Source: Mastigias papua (lineage: Eukaryota > Cnidaria > Scyphozoa > Rhizostomeae > Mastigiidae). Taken from it: a stretch of 64,000 nucleotides of DNA. Position 1 is the first letter of the stretch. The number at the start of each line of letters is the position of its first letter. A program made the position numbers and the translations under genes. This document shows, piece by piece, positions 1 to 12,887 of the stretch. The notes under the pieces were generated by a model. The model did no database searches. It was not told the DNA's origin and saw only the letters and a list, made by a program, of their open reading frames with translations. The stretch is taken from contig OZ025270.1 of assembly GCA_964019165.1 (NCBI GenBank), forward strand, positions 15,184,159 to 15,248,158. The letters are read 5' to 3'.

Positions 1-738
1 AACACATGCAAAGATGAAAGATAGGATTGATTTATTATCACATTTCTTAAAAATATAATAGAAAATAAAATGCAATTATATAGTTATGGCACTCATTTCC
101 AGTGATGAAACAAAAATACCAAGAAACAAATTAAAAATATATTCAATATAATAAGGTATTTTTATTTACATACTTTCAGTAGCTCATTTTCTCCCACATC
201 AAACAGACTTTGCAGAAATAATAACTTTTTAACAAACACATCCACAGATCTGAAATAATGACAAGCCATAAAATACACTTCAGGACACTAAAAATAAGCA
301 ATGTAATTACTATACACAAAAAAGTCTGATACCTTGATCAGCACTTATATGGCCTGTTCTACAATAATAGGCAAATGAAATAAAAACAAAAAATAGTATG
401 AAAAATTCACTTTGAAATTAAGATTTGTGCATGTGATATCCTATAGGACCTTTTATTTCAATCATAGAATTATGAGCTAAAGTATAATAGAATTATGAGC
501 TAAAGTGGGACTAGTAAAAGCTTGCATAATGTAGGTACAAACTGGGATTACAAATAATAATGATCTTCTTATAACACTTTGCTATAAATGGTAGCATTAA
601 TAATTCAACTGAGTACCATCTTGATATCACCAGGCATCAATACCAAACTTAACACAATATGGCATACAACTTAATACATACACTGTTATTCTATACCATA
701 TCAATATGGTATTTTTAGTTAATAAAGAATATTCAGTC

Positions 739-3700
739 TTACTTCTGCAAATCTTCAGCAGCTGAGAGGACCAGCTGATGTAAGTAAGGAAGCTTTGTAA
801 CACCGTTCTCAGCTCTATAAAGATCATGAACCAACTGCTTTTTTATGTACGATTCAACAAATTTTTCAAACTTTTCATCTTTCCTATACAAAAAAATATC
901 AACAAGTCTCATATTTCTGAAACTTTTGAAAACCAGGGCCAAATGAGCAAACTTTATGAAGAACTTTGGAGTTATAAAATGATCTAATATCTCAAATATA
1001 TGTGGGAAAGGTATGCAATCACACCTTCCAGAATTTCAAAAAACAAAGTAGATTGCAATAAACAAGAAGAAACCAATCACTCAATCAATTAATGAATCAA
1101 ACAGTCAACATTTTATTTGAGTTAGAGATATTGCCTCTATTAAGGGGTACTGACTTTTCTTCTGCCATTGGGATCCTTGAAGTTCACACCAACTTTACAA
1201 CACCCTTCAATCATCACTGCCTTTTCAATTTCACTCAGGTCATTTTCTACCTCTACTGCCATCCAACTCACAATTCCACACCTGTTTCACACATTCATAA
1301 TCATCCTGTGTCAACACATGATCCAACCATCTCAGACTTCCATGCCTTACATACTCAGCAATAGAGTACATAAGTGTGACATTACAAAATATCTAGGTTT
1401 AGAATATTATAATTTTGGCTTTGTATTCTGAAAAAGCATTGTGAAATGGTCACTATTGTTGAGCTTCTGATGTTTTTTACAAATAGTGATAGAGGTACAG
1501 GAAATTTAATGTCGCTCTTGCTCCTATTAAAACATTGTATTTCCTGCAGGGTTCGCAACGTTATGAACCAGAGCAGAAGTACAGTAGCTTCTATGGCAAA
1601 TCTCCTGTCATCAAATGATCATATTTCTCTACTTCTTCAAGCTATTTGATTAAAATCTAACACCCAGGCCTATGTTATAATGCTGTTTGAATTCATATGG
1701 TCAAAATATCAAAATTCTAAAAATAGATTTTTGTGATGTCATCACTTATGCACTCTATTGCATCCTTTAATCCCAATCTTTCCATCAGCTCTCTTGTGTT
1801 TAATCTATCAGCCAACTTCATACCACACATCCCTCAAACCATATGTCTTTCTGCTCTTCTCAGGATATCTTCTTCAATTGATCTCACTACCCAAGCTTCT
1901 GAACCTTATGTCATCAAGACAAGTCTCACACATGACTCATAAATCCATCCTTTATGGTTCCAAGCATACCTTTTCCCACACAATATTGAGAATAAAGTTT
2001 CAAAAGCATTCCAACCCTAAACCTACTCTCCTTGCTATGGCCAGTTCATGCACATAAGGAGAAAGAACTGAATTGCTAAAATTTCTATATCAGAATGTGG
2101 ATATCAACTTTCATTCTTTTCCTTAAATGCCTTCTAATATTTATAAACAACTAATTATAACCACTACAGAAATATCTAAGAAAAAGTTCACCATACACTT
2201 ACGATTTACCCTTTAACATCTGAAACTGATGCAAGAAGAATGTGGCAATATTAGAAAGAACATCTTGATCATTGGAAATCTCCATTTCATCTTCAACATC
2301 TGAAATCAGAAGAAAGTTTCACATACTCTACAAAATGTAACAAAAATTGTCCTACTTCAGTTTCAGAATACAGTAACAGTAAAGATACATCAATGTGAGA
2401 AAGCAACCCACTTTCATAGTGAGAATCTATTCCTGTACTAATGACAGCAGTTACAGTGTGTCTTTGTTTCCTTAACCATAAGTCAGGAGGCTATGCAACT
2501 AGCTTTTGTTTTGTAAAGTGTAGTGGTAGCCAACTTCCGTATTTATAATTTGCTTCTAATATGCAGTACACTACATTAAAAGAATGGGATATACAGTAAT
2601 ACCTAGCCTCTGTGTGTCAATCCAATGTAAAGGTAAATTCGCGATGACATTACAAGACATCAGAAGGTCAAAAAACTAATCACTCATTTATGCTTATAAT
2701 GTCAATTTGCAAAATGGCTAAGTAGTTAAAGTGTACAGCAAAAGAATCTGTGAAGTCAAAACATAACCAATGATCAATGCACTATAGCACACCTATATTA
2801 GATGTCACAAACCCAGTCTACATTATCAAGAGAAATTTACTGACCTTACTAACTAGCTAACTGGCTAAACAATTAACTAACTAGCTAACTAAATAACTAG
2901 TTAACTGACTGATGAACTAACTGGCCAACAAAAAACCCAAGAAAATAACTTATCAACAAACAACATCCAAAAAAGCTTCAAATACAACTTTTATCTCTTG
3001 ACACAAGAATCAAAGAAAAACATTCTATGGACACAAAGATAGTTATCAAGAATCTACAATAAGTTACCTGAATCATCAAATCCACTGCCAGCAGATGTTC
3101 TCTCATCTGGTATGGGGATATTCAGAGGTACTGGAAGTTGTTCCCTCTGTACTTGAAAGTAGGATATCAAATGCTCAATTGATTCAAAATACTGATGTGT
3201 AGATCCCTCTGTAGCCTAAGCAGAGAAATTATTAAAAGCTTCTATTCAATATCGCAGAGGAGGCTTTGATGGCATATTATGGCACATTAAGGACAATAGA
3301 TCTGATCATGTCCATAACGATATCCATATCTATACAATACACACATACAATACATACAAGACACACAAAACTGAACTGTACTTGATGTCAAATATGAATA
3401 AGACTATAATAGAGGAGTGTTCCATACTACAAAGTTATAAATTCACCAAACTAGCATCCCTCTGTAGCCTATGCCAGATATATCCAGCATACACTGCACT
3501 TTTTCTCAGCATACTGGCATAAGAATTGTATGATTTTAGTGTTGAAGTGGAAGTATATGATAGTGGCCCATTTGTGCAACTTTTGCAAGGAGCTTTACAT
3601 GGAATGCACCTTGGATAGCATATGCACACCTTGCAACTTGAATGTTTCAAGAACTGGTGATGCTGGGCTTTTAAATGGAAATCTAGCCAAAAGCCAGGAG

Positions 3701-4848
3701 CTCAATGGACTTCCTCACAAGTATAGATATACTGTAAACCATTGTGCTTGGCAAATAGCTTAAGACAAAAATAATCACAAAAAGTACTTTCATAATGATT
3801 CTAAGCATAACAGCATTTGGTGAAAAATCTTCTACATGTGCACAAACTCGAATGTAAACTGAAAATTGCCAGGAAGAATCACAAAAATATGACTAGATTA
3901 TAAAAAAATCAACCAGGACAAAATTTTAAAAGAGCCAGAACAGTGGCAGATGCAGTCAAATCCAGGAGGTTACATAAGCTTATTTTAGGTTGAGCCCCCT
4001 AGCAGCTCTCTTCACTTTAACAAAGGGGGCTGAGCACCCCTACCAAGCCCTCTATGGCACCTCTTATCTAAAAACCTTCGTATTATAATCTTCAATTCAC
4101 ATAGAAACCCTCTGTTTGCTGTCAGGGCAAATTCAGAAAATGATTTCAAGTGGTTCTCTACATACAAAAAACTCATACATGCATTATTTGACAATATAAC
4201 TTACAGCCAGAAAACACTTTCCGTCCTTGCTCTTCTGTATTCTGTAATGGTTGATTCCATTACTGGTTCTGAGGAGTAATCATCATATTATATAAGACAA
4301 TGAAGACAAAATGAGGTCAACATTGTACTATATAATAAAATAAACGTACCCATGGCCATAAAGAAGGCCTCAGTATCAATAATATTTGAGTCTATTTGCC
4401 TAATTTGAGACCTAATTTCCAAGTGGTGGAACAGGGTGTATATTGATAGCAGATTAAAAACAAAGAAATCCGCACTGAAGCAGTCTTTGGTTGCCCATAC
4501 TTATCCTGACATAGTATAGCATATGGCAAGGCTAGTTTGAGAGAAGAGCATTTAACTAGCAATTGCTAATATAAGCTCAATAAGTGTAGACTTCAGTTGA
4601 TAAAGCAAATGAGATCGCTAACTTCACAGAATAAACACAAAACTGATAAATGCACAGTTTTCCAAATAAATTACAAACAAATACATATAATGAAAGACAT
4701 ACAGTAAAGATAATACTCTGGTGTTCGGAAGTGACTCGCTCTCTCTAACAACGAAACAGCCAGGCTGATTAATTTTATTTAACTGCTTCTCGGCTTCCAT
4801 GCGGCTCAAAGTCTTGTGATACCATGACGGTGCCAAATTGCACGCCAT
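739..4848 (-). CDS. SH2-domain protein, 5 exons, 230 aa, unknown C-terminal half
   Basis: Five exons join in phase: 4848-4703, 4268-4205, 3215-3068, 2299-2210 and 983-739 (stop TAA at 741-739), each with AG acceptor and GT donor; total 693 nt. Residues about 8-101 form a complete SH2 domain: the WYHKTLSRMEAE start, the FVVRES strand with the phosphotyrosine-binding arginine at about residue 35, then NHYRIQKS and YFESIEHLISYFQ. SH2 domains bind phosphotyrosine peptides, so this is probably a cytosolic adaptor. There is no kinase, phosphatase, SH3 or membrane segment. Residues about 115-230 are predicted helical, rich in Phe, Leu and Lys, and match no family I recognise. The start is the only ATG upstream of the domain in that exon. 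Exon structure is well supported by phase; the specific family is not assigned. Confidence 0.82.
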
Positions 4849-5215
4849 ATTTGCAAGTATCTCAATACTAGGCCCCTGTCACTGTCCACTAGCAAACTAT
4901 CAATTTCTATGCGAACCAACTACAAAGTGTAACACCTAATTGCAAGCATCATATGCATTCATCTACATCTGCAGGCAGTACATCTTTATTCATGGCTATT
5001 AATACACTACAGGTCAAATGAGCGGTAATGACTTCCGTTTATAAGTTGTCGTACATTTAACTTCCGCGTTTTCTCCGTTTACCTCAAGGTGAATCTCCTT
5101 CAAAGTAGTCGAAAAGTGCACACTCGAGTTTGAAAGGATTATTGGAGGAAAGCCCCAACTCACACGCAGACGGGATACTTTTTACCATACAAGCTCATGG
5201 ATCGCGTAGCCATGG

Positions 5216-5334
<119 letters not shown>

Positions 5335-7339
5335 CCCACTAATAATTTGACCAGATTTTTAGCGCAGCCAGTAGAGAAGCAAACATCGCAAGTAAACTGA
5401 AACAACGAAAAGGAAATGAATACTTTTCAGTAGTTTAATTAACGGCAATAATTTGAATGACGAAAAACGAAGACTAATTATTTAGCTATGAAGATTATAT
5501 CATCTGCATCTCAGACCCTAAATTTGCACGCAAGAGAAGGGCTCCTGAAAGGTTTTTATTTAGCTATGAAGAGTTTGTCATCTGCATCTCAGACCCTCTT
5601 ATCTGCATGCACGCAAGAGAAAGGCTCCTGAACGGTTTCAATAGAGGGCCACTATTGACAAACAACAGATATAATTGGAGATCCTGGCCCTAATTACTTT
5701 GCAATTTAAAACATTTCGATCTATCGAGTTTTATACCTTTTAAAAACTTGGGAAATCTTCTCATGAACTTTATAAAAGTTGATAACATTTCTTCTCAAAT
5801 GAAATTTGTGAAGGGAACTATGCTGATGTCATTAAGCATGAGTGAGTGCCTTCTTCCTCAGCTGGAGAGCTTTAAAAGTCTTAGAAAGGGGAAAAGGTCT
5901 AAAGATTTTCTGACATACTAGATGAAGTGAAGGGCTTTGCCTCAAATCACATGTATCAATGATAAGTGAGATTGTCCAAATCCGCAAACCACTCTGCGTT
6001 TATCCAGCTACTGCAGCGACAGGTCAAAGACCATCAGCGAACCTCGATGCGAATAGAAGGTGAGGAAGAATCAAGAAGTGACTGCAAGCAAAGATGACTC
6101 AACAAAGGCTTACCCATGTTGCAATATTAGATGTGCACAAAACAAACACAGATGCCCAATGACTTAAGCTATGGTCAAACGACTAGATTTTTCTCTCGAC
6201 TTTTCAGTGTGCAAAAGTCTAGTAAAATCTAGTCGTTTAACCTTGTCTGCAATGATCCAAGAAGTAGCGACCATAATCAATACGTTTTCCTATAGCATGG
6301 CTAAGCAAATGTTACTGATATGGTGTTTAAATCTAAACGAATCACTCTTACTGCTGGGTAAAATATACGAACTGTAAAAGAGACATATAAACGACATCTG
6401 TCTGAGTAGAAAACCTCTGATTAATGAAAGCAGTGATGCAGATTTACATCATAGAGCGCTAGTGTGAATATAAGTGCAAAATACTGTGGCACTTACCATA
6501 AATTAAGAAAATTAAATATTAGAGGAAATTTCTGCAAAAAGGGCACTCCTTGCATTTGCAAGAGTCTGAAGGATGTGACCCACGAAAAATTTCCAGCCTA
6601 TGCCGAAAGCTTCTCACTTGTACCGTCCTGAAGAAGCACTGAATGCAAGAGAGGCATTAAGAAACACAACTTCTCAGCACCTATTTGTCTGAATAGCCAT
6701 GTGTGCACAGGTGATGCCAGTGTACGATGCTCTGGATTTTGGCTATCGATTCAGCATTGGCTTTGGGGGGAGAGGTTTAAATCCTAATTGCTGTCAGCTG
6801 TCACGAAAAAGCGACAGACGTCACAAATTCCCAAGAATAAATGAGTATTCCAAGTAATTTTGATATGAATTGTATAATATCATCCAGTCTGGCTTGACAC
6901 CCCTTTTATGGATGGAAGAGATAGTTATTGTCCTTTTCACTACAATGGCTCAGCGGTTAACTATTCTTAAAAAAAGACCTAGTAACACGTGTTTATTTCT
7001 TCTGTTTTATCATCATTGCTGATATTTATGCACTCTGCAGCTTGAAGCATTTGTACGTGTCCTTTTTTATAGCTAGATGAGCATCCAATAGAGGCCTGGT
7101 CGCCTGTGGATGTACTTATCAATAATATCAATGATATGACCTAATCGGAGACAGCATGGGTAAAATGTAAAGCTGCGGTTAAATTTTCCACCTAACATTT
7201 AGCTAGATGCTTCAATAAGTTTAGACACAGCCTTGCATTGATGACACAAATGCTAGAGTATATTGTCCCCCATAGTAAGGCTTCTTACCATAAGCCGATC
7301 AACTTACCTGAGTGGATTCCACTATCTATAACATACTCT
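5335..7339. other. No gene recognised, apart from a hairpin at 6173-6242
   Basis: Only short open frames without recognisable similarity are seen on either strand. A phrase including tcatctgcatctcagaccct is repeated near 5500 and 5580, suggesting a small local duplication. The hairpin is listed separately. Confidence 0.5.
6173..6242. repeat. Foldback hairpin of about 70 bp
   Basis: The left arm AAACGACTAGATTTT is repeated as its exact reverse complement ending near 6238. A second inner stem, ACTTTT/AAAAGT, flanks a short loop. No open frame or transposon terminus explains it; it may be a miniature foldback element. Confidence 0.7.
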
Positions 7340-7586
7340 ACATGATGCTAGGATGCATGTTCATGTTTGTACTCAAAAAATTGGTTTGGCTCAACAGTAC
7401 CTTTGAATATATCCTTAATTGGGGCAGGCAGTTTAAACCTTTGAGAGTATTTATTAAGTCCAAGAGCTTGAGTAGCTTTAGTCCTAGTTTTCTGTATTTG
7501 TTTATCCCAATTAGGACGACTGTCTGTCTGAATCGTAATCGCTAGGATATCTACAGGAGTGGCAGAGCAAAATTTATGGTGGGGAT
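7340..7586 (-). other. Unassigned open frame of about 80 codons, possible retroelement remnant
   Basis: Between two in-frame stops the minus strand is open for about 80 codons. It reads as a plausible hydrophilic protein (for example TDSRPNWDKQIQKTR and FKLPAPIKDIF). It has no start codon and no clear splice context. It follows a LINE reverse-transcriptase remnant on the same strand, so it may be retroelement coding, but I do not recognise the family. Confidence 0.25.
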
Positions 7587-7779
7587 TCTAATAGACAAAG
7601 TAGAAACACGGGTATAGAGGATGCTAGCAGGGGTATTAAAGTACTCATGCGAGAAAAATGGAGGGGCTACATCCCCCCGGACGCCGCCACCCATGATCTA
7701 GCATAAAAAATGGATGGATGAGCATTAAGATCATTTTTGATCCTTTAAATATTAAGGGATGATCCAACCAGAGGATTCT

Positions 7780-8231
7780 GTGTTCTGCTAACATTAAATG
7801 AAAGTTTCTTGCTTTCCATCAGTTCCTTGAGATCAGTCACTTAGAACCTTTAGGGGTTTAATAGGACTCTTAGATGAAAAGCAAATAGTACAGCCATCTG
7901 CATAAATGGTAACGTAACTCTTATATAATGCATTTGGAAGGTCATTTATCTCAACGAGAAAGAGTAATAGACCAATGCATGAGCTTTGAGGGACCCCACA
8001 ATTTATACTTCTGACTTAAAGATTCAGAAGCATTAACTTTGTAAAATTGTCTCCGGCTGTGCAAATATTAGGCAAATTTACTAAATAGAATCTGGTCAGC
8101 CCGTAATTTTGTAGTTTCTTTAGTAATATTCCATGGTTGATGGTATCAAAGGCTTTTCTTAGATCAACAAATTTGAGACGTATATATTTGTCGTTGTCGA
8201 TGTTCAGATAGCAATCGTTTGTGTTTGACAT
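7780..8231 (-). pseudogene. Degenerate LINE reverse transcriptase fragment
   Basis: The minus strand reads FVDLRKAFDTINHGILLKKL, the reverse-transcriptase A motif region typical of CR1/jockey-group LINEs. Downstream in another frame come a PQ..C.GLLLF-like stretch and a YADG replacing the catalytic YADD. Frameshifts and the altered catalytic site show it is dead. No element ends were found. Confidence 0.75.
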
Positions 8232-8972
8232 AAGACAATAACTTGAGCTGTATCAGCAAACACAGAAAACGCCTTTACGGAGTACAGTTCGTGTTCAACT
8301 GTTGTCTTATATTCTTGCTTTAGATGTTAGTAACGTGACTTTGAATAGAGGAAATGACGAACTCAGGATGATTTCACTATCTACAAGACTTAGCCTCGAG
8401 TTTTCAAACTTGAGATCGAGACCTGCTAAATAGTGAAACCATCATTCTGAGTATTTCATTGACTTTGAAATAAAATCACAAATTAGTCGCTCAAACTCAA
8501 AGTACAATGTTTGTACTTGTACTGTATAGTTTCAACCGTTTACAATCAACCATTACTTCAGAAACGGACAATACTTGAACAATACATTCACAAATTGAAC
8601 AGAATTGCAACTTTGGTCTCTGGTATTATATCTGACAGCGACTCCTTGCTTTGCCAAATTTCTAGCCAGATCAGACATAATCGGCATTGTCGACTTACAT
8701 TTATCTTCGTCAGCTTTCTCTTGAATCTCTCATGGTTGTCAATTCATTTGTACACCAATGTTGTCCTTTTCAATTGCAAGCTAAGAAAAAGCGCCCCTTT
8801 GCGTCATTCTGCTGAGAATAGTTCAATATGTTCTCCCTTTTTCAGCCGTCCCTATTCTTCATGTTATGCCATGATCGTATCCCAAACTCTAGCGTTTACT
8901 TTGCGAAATAGCATTTTATCAAGAATGGACGTTTACTACTCCCTGTACCTCAGTAATTTTCGTTCATATATA

Positions 8973-9255
8973 CAGAGTCCAGAAAAATTCCGAACCTTCC
9001 TCCGGCTATCACATCTTCATCATAAACTTTCCCTTTTTTAAGAAAATCAAACCTAGCCAACGTTCTTTAACTCTGCATTGTGTGTCTCTAAAAATTGTGC
9101 TGTTGAAGGACTATGCCTGTCACAGTCGATGTCACATTAACTGAAAACTTGGTTGAAACTGGATTGTTGATAAAAATTACAGAGCCTTCCTAACATAAAA
9201 CGCAAAATCTTCCTCCGGCTCGCAGCCATGGAGCCGTCACTTTTTCTGGACTCTG
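8973..9255. mobile_element. hAT-like MITE, 283 bp
   Basis: Terminal inverted repeats CAGAGTCCAGAAAAA are exact at both ends. They are bracketed by a perfect 8-bp target duplication CATATATA (8965-8972 and 9256-9263), the size made by hAT transposases. There is no coding capacity; the long open frame that enters it from 8511 is not a gene of the element. Confidence 0.85.
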
Positions 9256-9909
9256 CATATATAGAGCACGATCATATAATTTACCGTGTGAATCGACACC
9301 TTACATAAAGTTTTATACTAATTACTGGCTTAGCTAAAGTGCAATTGCAAACGCGAGGTAATTCACACCTATGGAGGGCTGCACTCACATATATGGACTT
9401 CGAACGCTTATATGCTAATGAAGCTATAAGAGGAATATGTGCAAGTAGGCTCGTCGAGAGCCAGGTCGGTCGGGCCTCGGGCTTAAAAGTATCACTGGCC
9501 CTTGTGGGTTTCAAAACCATTCAATAGCAGCGCTAAGAACAATTTCCCGGGCCTTGCCGGTGCCCGGGAAAACGATAGCGGAACGATAGGAAAGTACAAA
9601 CGGACAAGTTCACCCATGCACGCGGAAAACTTCACGGTTTACTGTGTTTACTCAGCTTGGTTAAAGCTGCAAAATATTATTCGTTCCCATGCACATAAAA
9701 ATTTCACCAACTGTCTGTAGCTTTCGCCAACAACTTAAAACATTTCTCTTAAACAATTACCAATTATAAGGTCAATCAAAATATACTTTTGCAAGTCTTA
9801 AGTAAAATGCACTCTATTCTTATTTTATAAATGATCATTGACTGTCTCTGAAAACCAGGGGGGGGGCCTCTCCGCGATTAGCCTTGCTACTGGGAGAGCT
9901 CCTCCTTAA

Positions 9910-12713
9910 GGTAGCAGATACCCATTACAATAATATTTTTTGGTCATATTTCCAAATTTTTGATTTTCAAAGAAATATGTTCTAAAATATATGTACTCTA
10001 TATTTCCATACTTGCTTTCTTAATTGGCCGCCGTGAACGCATTAAATCTGGGGATATTCAAGTTGTACTGTTAAAAATTTTCCTTAGAAACGCCCTTAGC
10101 AACAGGTTGGAATATCATTTACCCTTTCTATTTGGTGAGAAGTGTGTATTTTCTAAAGACCAGTTGTACTGTTTGCTTTGAATTGCTCCTTAAAACCATT
10201 TTGCGATTGCCTCCTCCTGATTACTGCTGAAAGCGAGACAGAATAGCATAGTTTTTCAATGCCTTCCTACTTATTACTGAGGTTTACGTACATGTCTTCG
10301 TAGGGTACTGTGTTTTGTTGCTACAGTTAAAATGGGAAGTAAGAAAAGGTACATAAAATCAAGAGCGAAGAAGAGAAAGTTCCAATCGAATCAATTTTCT
10401 GAAGAACCAGAAAAAGAAGTTGTAGGTTCAGTGAGTGAAAGTGAAACCCCGAAATGTAGGCCTAGGCCAATCTTTGATGAGCGACCATGTGCATCTTCGA
10501 AAAAAATTCGCTTGGATGAGGGACTGATCGAAGATGTACCTACATCTGATGAATCGTTTATCGTTGTAAACATGACCTTTTTGCAACAGCTTGTATCTCT
10601 TTTTGGAGCCTCTCCTAGTTGTACAAAATCTAGTTTGGAAGTGGAAAACCAGTTGGGTTTCAAAATGGGGTTTTGCTACAAAATAAAAATATTTTGCAAA
10701 TTATGCCATTGGTCCGAAGATCTTCTAACATCAAAAGTGATTGAGCAAGGTACACCTGGTCAGAAACCATATGAAGTCAATTTAAGAATGTTGATTGCAT
10801 TTAGAGAAATAGGCCAGGGATTAGGGTCTATGCAAACATTTTGTAGGTGCCTAAATATGCCTCCACCAATGTCAAAATCTGCATATAATAAGACAGTGGC
10901 AAATCTGTGGGATAGATTCACTGATGCTGCAATAGATAGTTTGAAAACTGCAGCAAATGAGACAAAAGCTCTCTTAGGAAATGGAAGTGAAGAGAACCCA
11001 CTACATTGCCAAGTTTCCATTGATGGCACATGGCAAAAACGTGGTTACTCTTCACTAAATGGCATTGTGACAACAATTTCAAGAGACTGTGGAAAGTGCA
11101 TAGACTATCAAGTGGTTACTAAGTCTTGTAAAGCATGTGAAAGGTGGTCCACAATGGAAGGGACTGACCAATATGATATTTGGAAAGCTAGTCATAAATG
11201 CCCAATAAACCACTTTGGGTCATCTGGTACAATGGAGTCATATGGGGCAATAGAGATTTACAACAGATCTGAAGATTTTCACAATTTGCGCTACACTGGA
11301 TACATAGGAGATGGTGATAGTAGCTTTTATGCAAGTGTTGTTAAAGCAGCTCCTTATGGTGATATTGAGATTAAAAAGATGGAGTGTGTTGGCCATATTC
11401 AAAAGAGAATGGGCACAAGACTTAGAAACTTGCGGAAAACATTAAAGGGTACAAAATTGTCAGATGGGAAAACAATTTCTGGCCAAGGAAGACTTACAGA
11501 AAAGATTATCAACAGAATGCAAAACTATTATGGTCTTGCAATCAGGCAGAACATTGATAACCGTTATGCAATGAAGAAGGCTGTATGGGCAATTTTTTTT
11601 CATATGATAGAAAATGATAATGAAGAAGATAGACACAAATGTTGCCCCAGAAGTGAAGACAGCTGGTGCAAGTATCAAGCAGATCAAATTACTGGGAAGA
11701 GCACCTATAGAGATAAAACAGATATACCATTGGCTATAAAGGAACATCTCTTTCCAGTATTTAAGGATCTTGCTAGTGATGAGCTACTGAGAAAATGCCT
11801 TCATGGCCAGACACAAAATGCTAATGAGGCCCTCAATAAGTTAATATGGAGTAGATGCCCCAAAACAAATTTTGCATCAAGAAGCATTGTTGAGATTGCC
11901 ACTGCATCTGCAGTTCTATACTTTAATGATGGATCTAGTGGAATTCTGAGAGTTCTGCAAAAGTTAAATATTGATCCTGGGGCATTCACCAAACTGGCTT
12001 CATGCAAAGTTGACAAAAGCCGAATAAAGAATATGGAGTATAAATCAAAAAAGGCTTCATAAAAAAGGAGAAAAAAGCTTAAGGCTCTTAGGAAAGGGTT
12101 TCATGATTCTCAGAGTGAATGGGAAGGAAAGGCCTATGATCCAGGGGCACATTAAGTCATTTTGTCTGTTAGTGAACATAAATTAGACTTTCATTGCATT
12201 TTGCGGAAAATCAATTTTTATGACTATTCTTGATTTTTCAACAAGGATTGCAAAAAATCTGAATAACTTAGAGCTTTGAAATTTGACATGCTAAATAAGG
12301 ACCTATTGCTAGGTGTGCTGAACCAATAAAATGGGCATCATAAAGAACCTGAAGGGAAAAATATGACTTTGAATGCTAATGACCACACCCAAATTGTTGA
12401 TCCTACAAATAGAATTGAATAACTAAAAAATTATTACTAAATTTTGTAAAATTCTTGGTTCAGCACATTAACCACACAGTTATGTCTATTCCTTCCAAAT
12501 TAGAGCTTGATACCTGATGCATGGACAAAGATATCCTTGTTAGAAATAGCACAGCTCCTCTAACAATTTATGACCAATCATGCGTAACTAATTGGCAAAT
12601 TTGCAAAATATTCATATTTTCATGCAGCACTTTTGATTACCTTTCAAATTATATATAGGTTGTTATATACATGACTTCATTGTAAAAAAGTTGTCTAATG
12701 GGTATCTGCTACC
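9910..12713 (+). mobile_element. TTAA-flanked DNA transposon (Kolobok-like), 2.8 kb
   Basis: The ends are perfect 18-bp inverted repeats GGTAGCAGATACCCATTA, bracketed by TTAA at 9906-9909 and 12714-12717. The TTAA duplication is characteristic of the Kolobok and piggyBac superfamilies; the termini lack the piggyBac CCC start and the encoded protein is not piggyBac-like. The element contains one large transposase gene (10332-12062) and short noncoding flanks of 0.4 and 0.65 kb. Near-perfect termini and an almost intact gene indicate recent insertion. Confidence 0.88.
10332..12062 (+). CDS. Mutator-like/Kolobok-type DDE transposase, premature stop near C-terminus
   Basis: A single-exon 576-residue protein. 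A basic nuclear-localisation-like start (MGSKKRYIKSRAKKRK) is followed by a Cys pair region (CKLCHW) and a catalytic core. Likely DDE residues are Asp in SIDGTWQKRG (about 231), Asp in YIGDGDSS (about 327) and Glu in QNANEALNKLIW (about 498). The DGTWQKRG block is the hallmark of the Mutator-like transposase domain found in many invertebrate genomes. TAA at 12060-12062 interrupts the frame, but the same frame stays open 30 more codons (RRKKLKALRKGF) to TAA at 12153-12155, so the present stop is probably a recent nonsense mutation removing a basic tail. The enzyme would cut and paste the flanking element. Confidence 0.88.
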   Translation: MGSKKRYIKSRAKKRKFQSNQFSEEPEKEVVGSVSESETPKCRPRPIFDERPCASSKKIRLDEGLIEDVPTSDESFIVVNMTFLQQLVSLFGASPSCTKSSLEVENQLGFKMGFCYKIKIFCKLCHWSEDLLTSKVIEQGTPGQKPYEVNLRMLIAFREIGQGLGSMQTFCRCLNMPPPMSKSAYNKTVANLWDRFTDAAIDSLKTAANETKALLGNGSEENPLHCQVSIDGTWQKRGYSSLNGIVTTISRDCGKCIDYQVVTKSCKACERWSTMEGTDQYDIWKASHKCPINHFGSSGTMESYGAIEIYNRSEDFHNLRYTGYIGDGDSSFYASVVKAAPYGDIEIKKMECVGHIQKRMGTRLRNLRKTLKGTKLSDGKTISGQGRLTEKIINRMQNYYGLAIRQNIDNRYAMKKAVWAIFFHMIENDNEEDRHKCCPRSEDSWCKYQADQITGKSTYRDKTDIPLAIKEHLFPVFKDLASDELLRKCLHGQTQNANEALNKLIWSRCPKTNFASRSIVEIATASAVLYFNDGSSGILRVLQKLNIDPGAFTKLASCKVDKSRIKNMEYKSKKAS

Positions 12714-12887
12714 TTAAGAAATTCCTCTACATCTATCTACTTTTATTTATGTTTGTTTGTTTGTTTAATTTAGGTTTTGTTTAATATATATTACTTGTTG
12801 CTTATGTGATTATGTGATTGTATGTAGTGGAATTTTAAATTATATGAACTGAACTGAACTGAACTTAGAAGTATAATACTGTACTAT

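Noticed and set aside
8511..9041. 176-codon plus-strand open frame
   Set aside because: It runs into a 283-bp hAT-like MITE, shows no known motif and has no splice or promoter context; probably chance.
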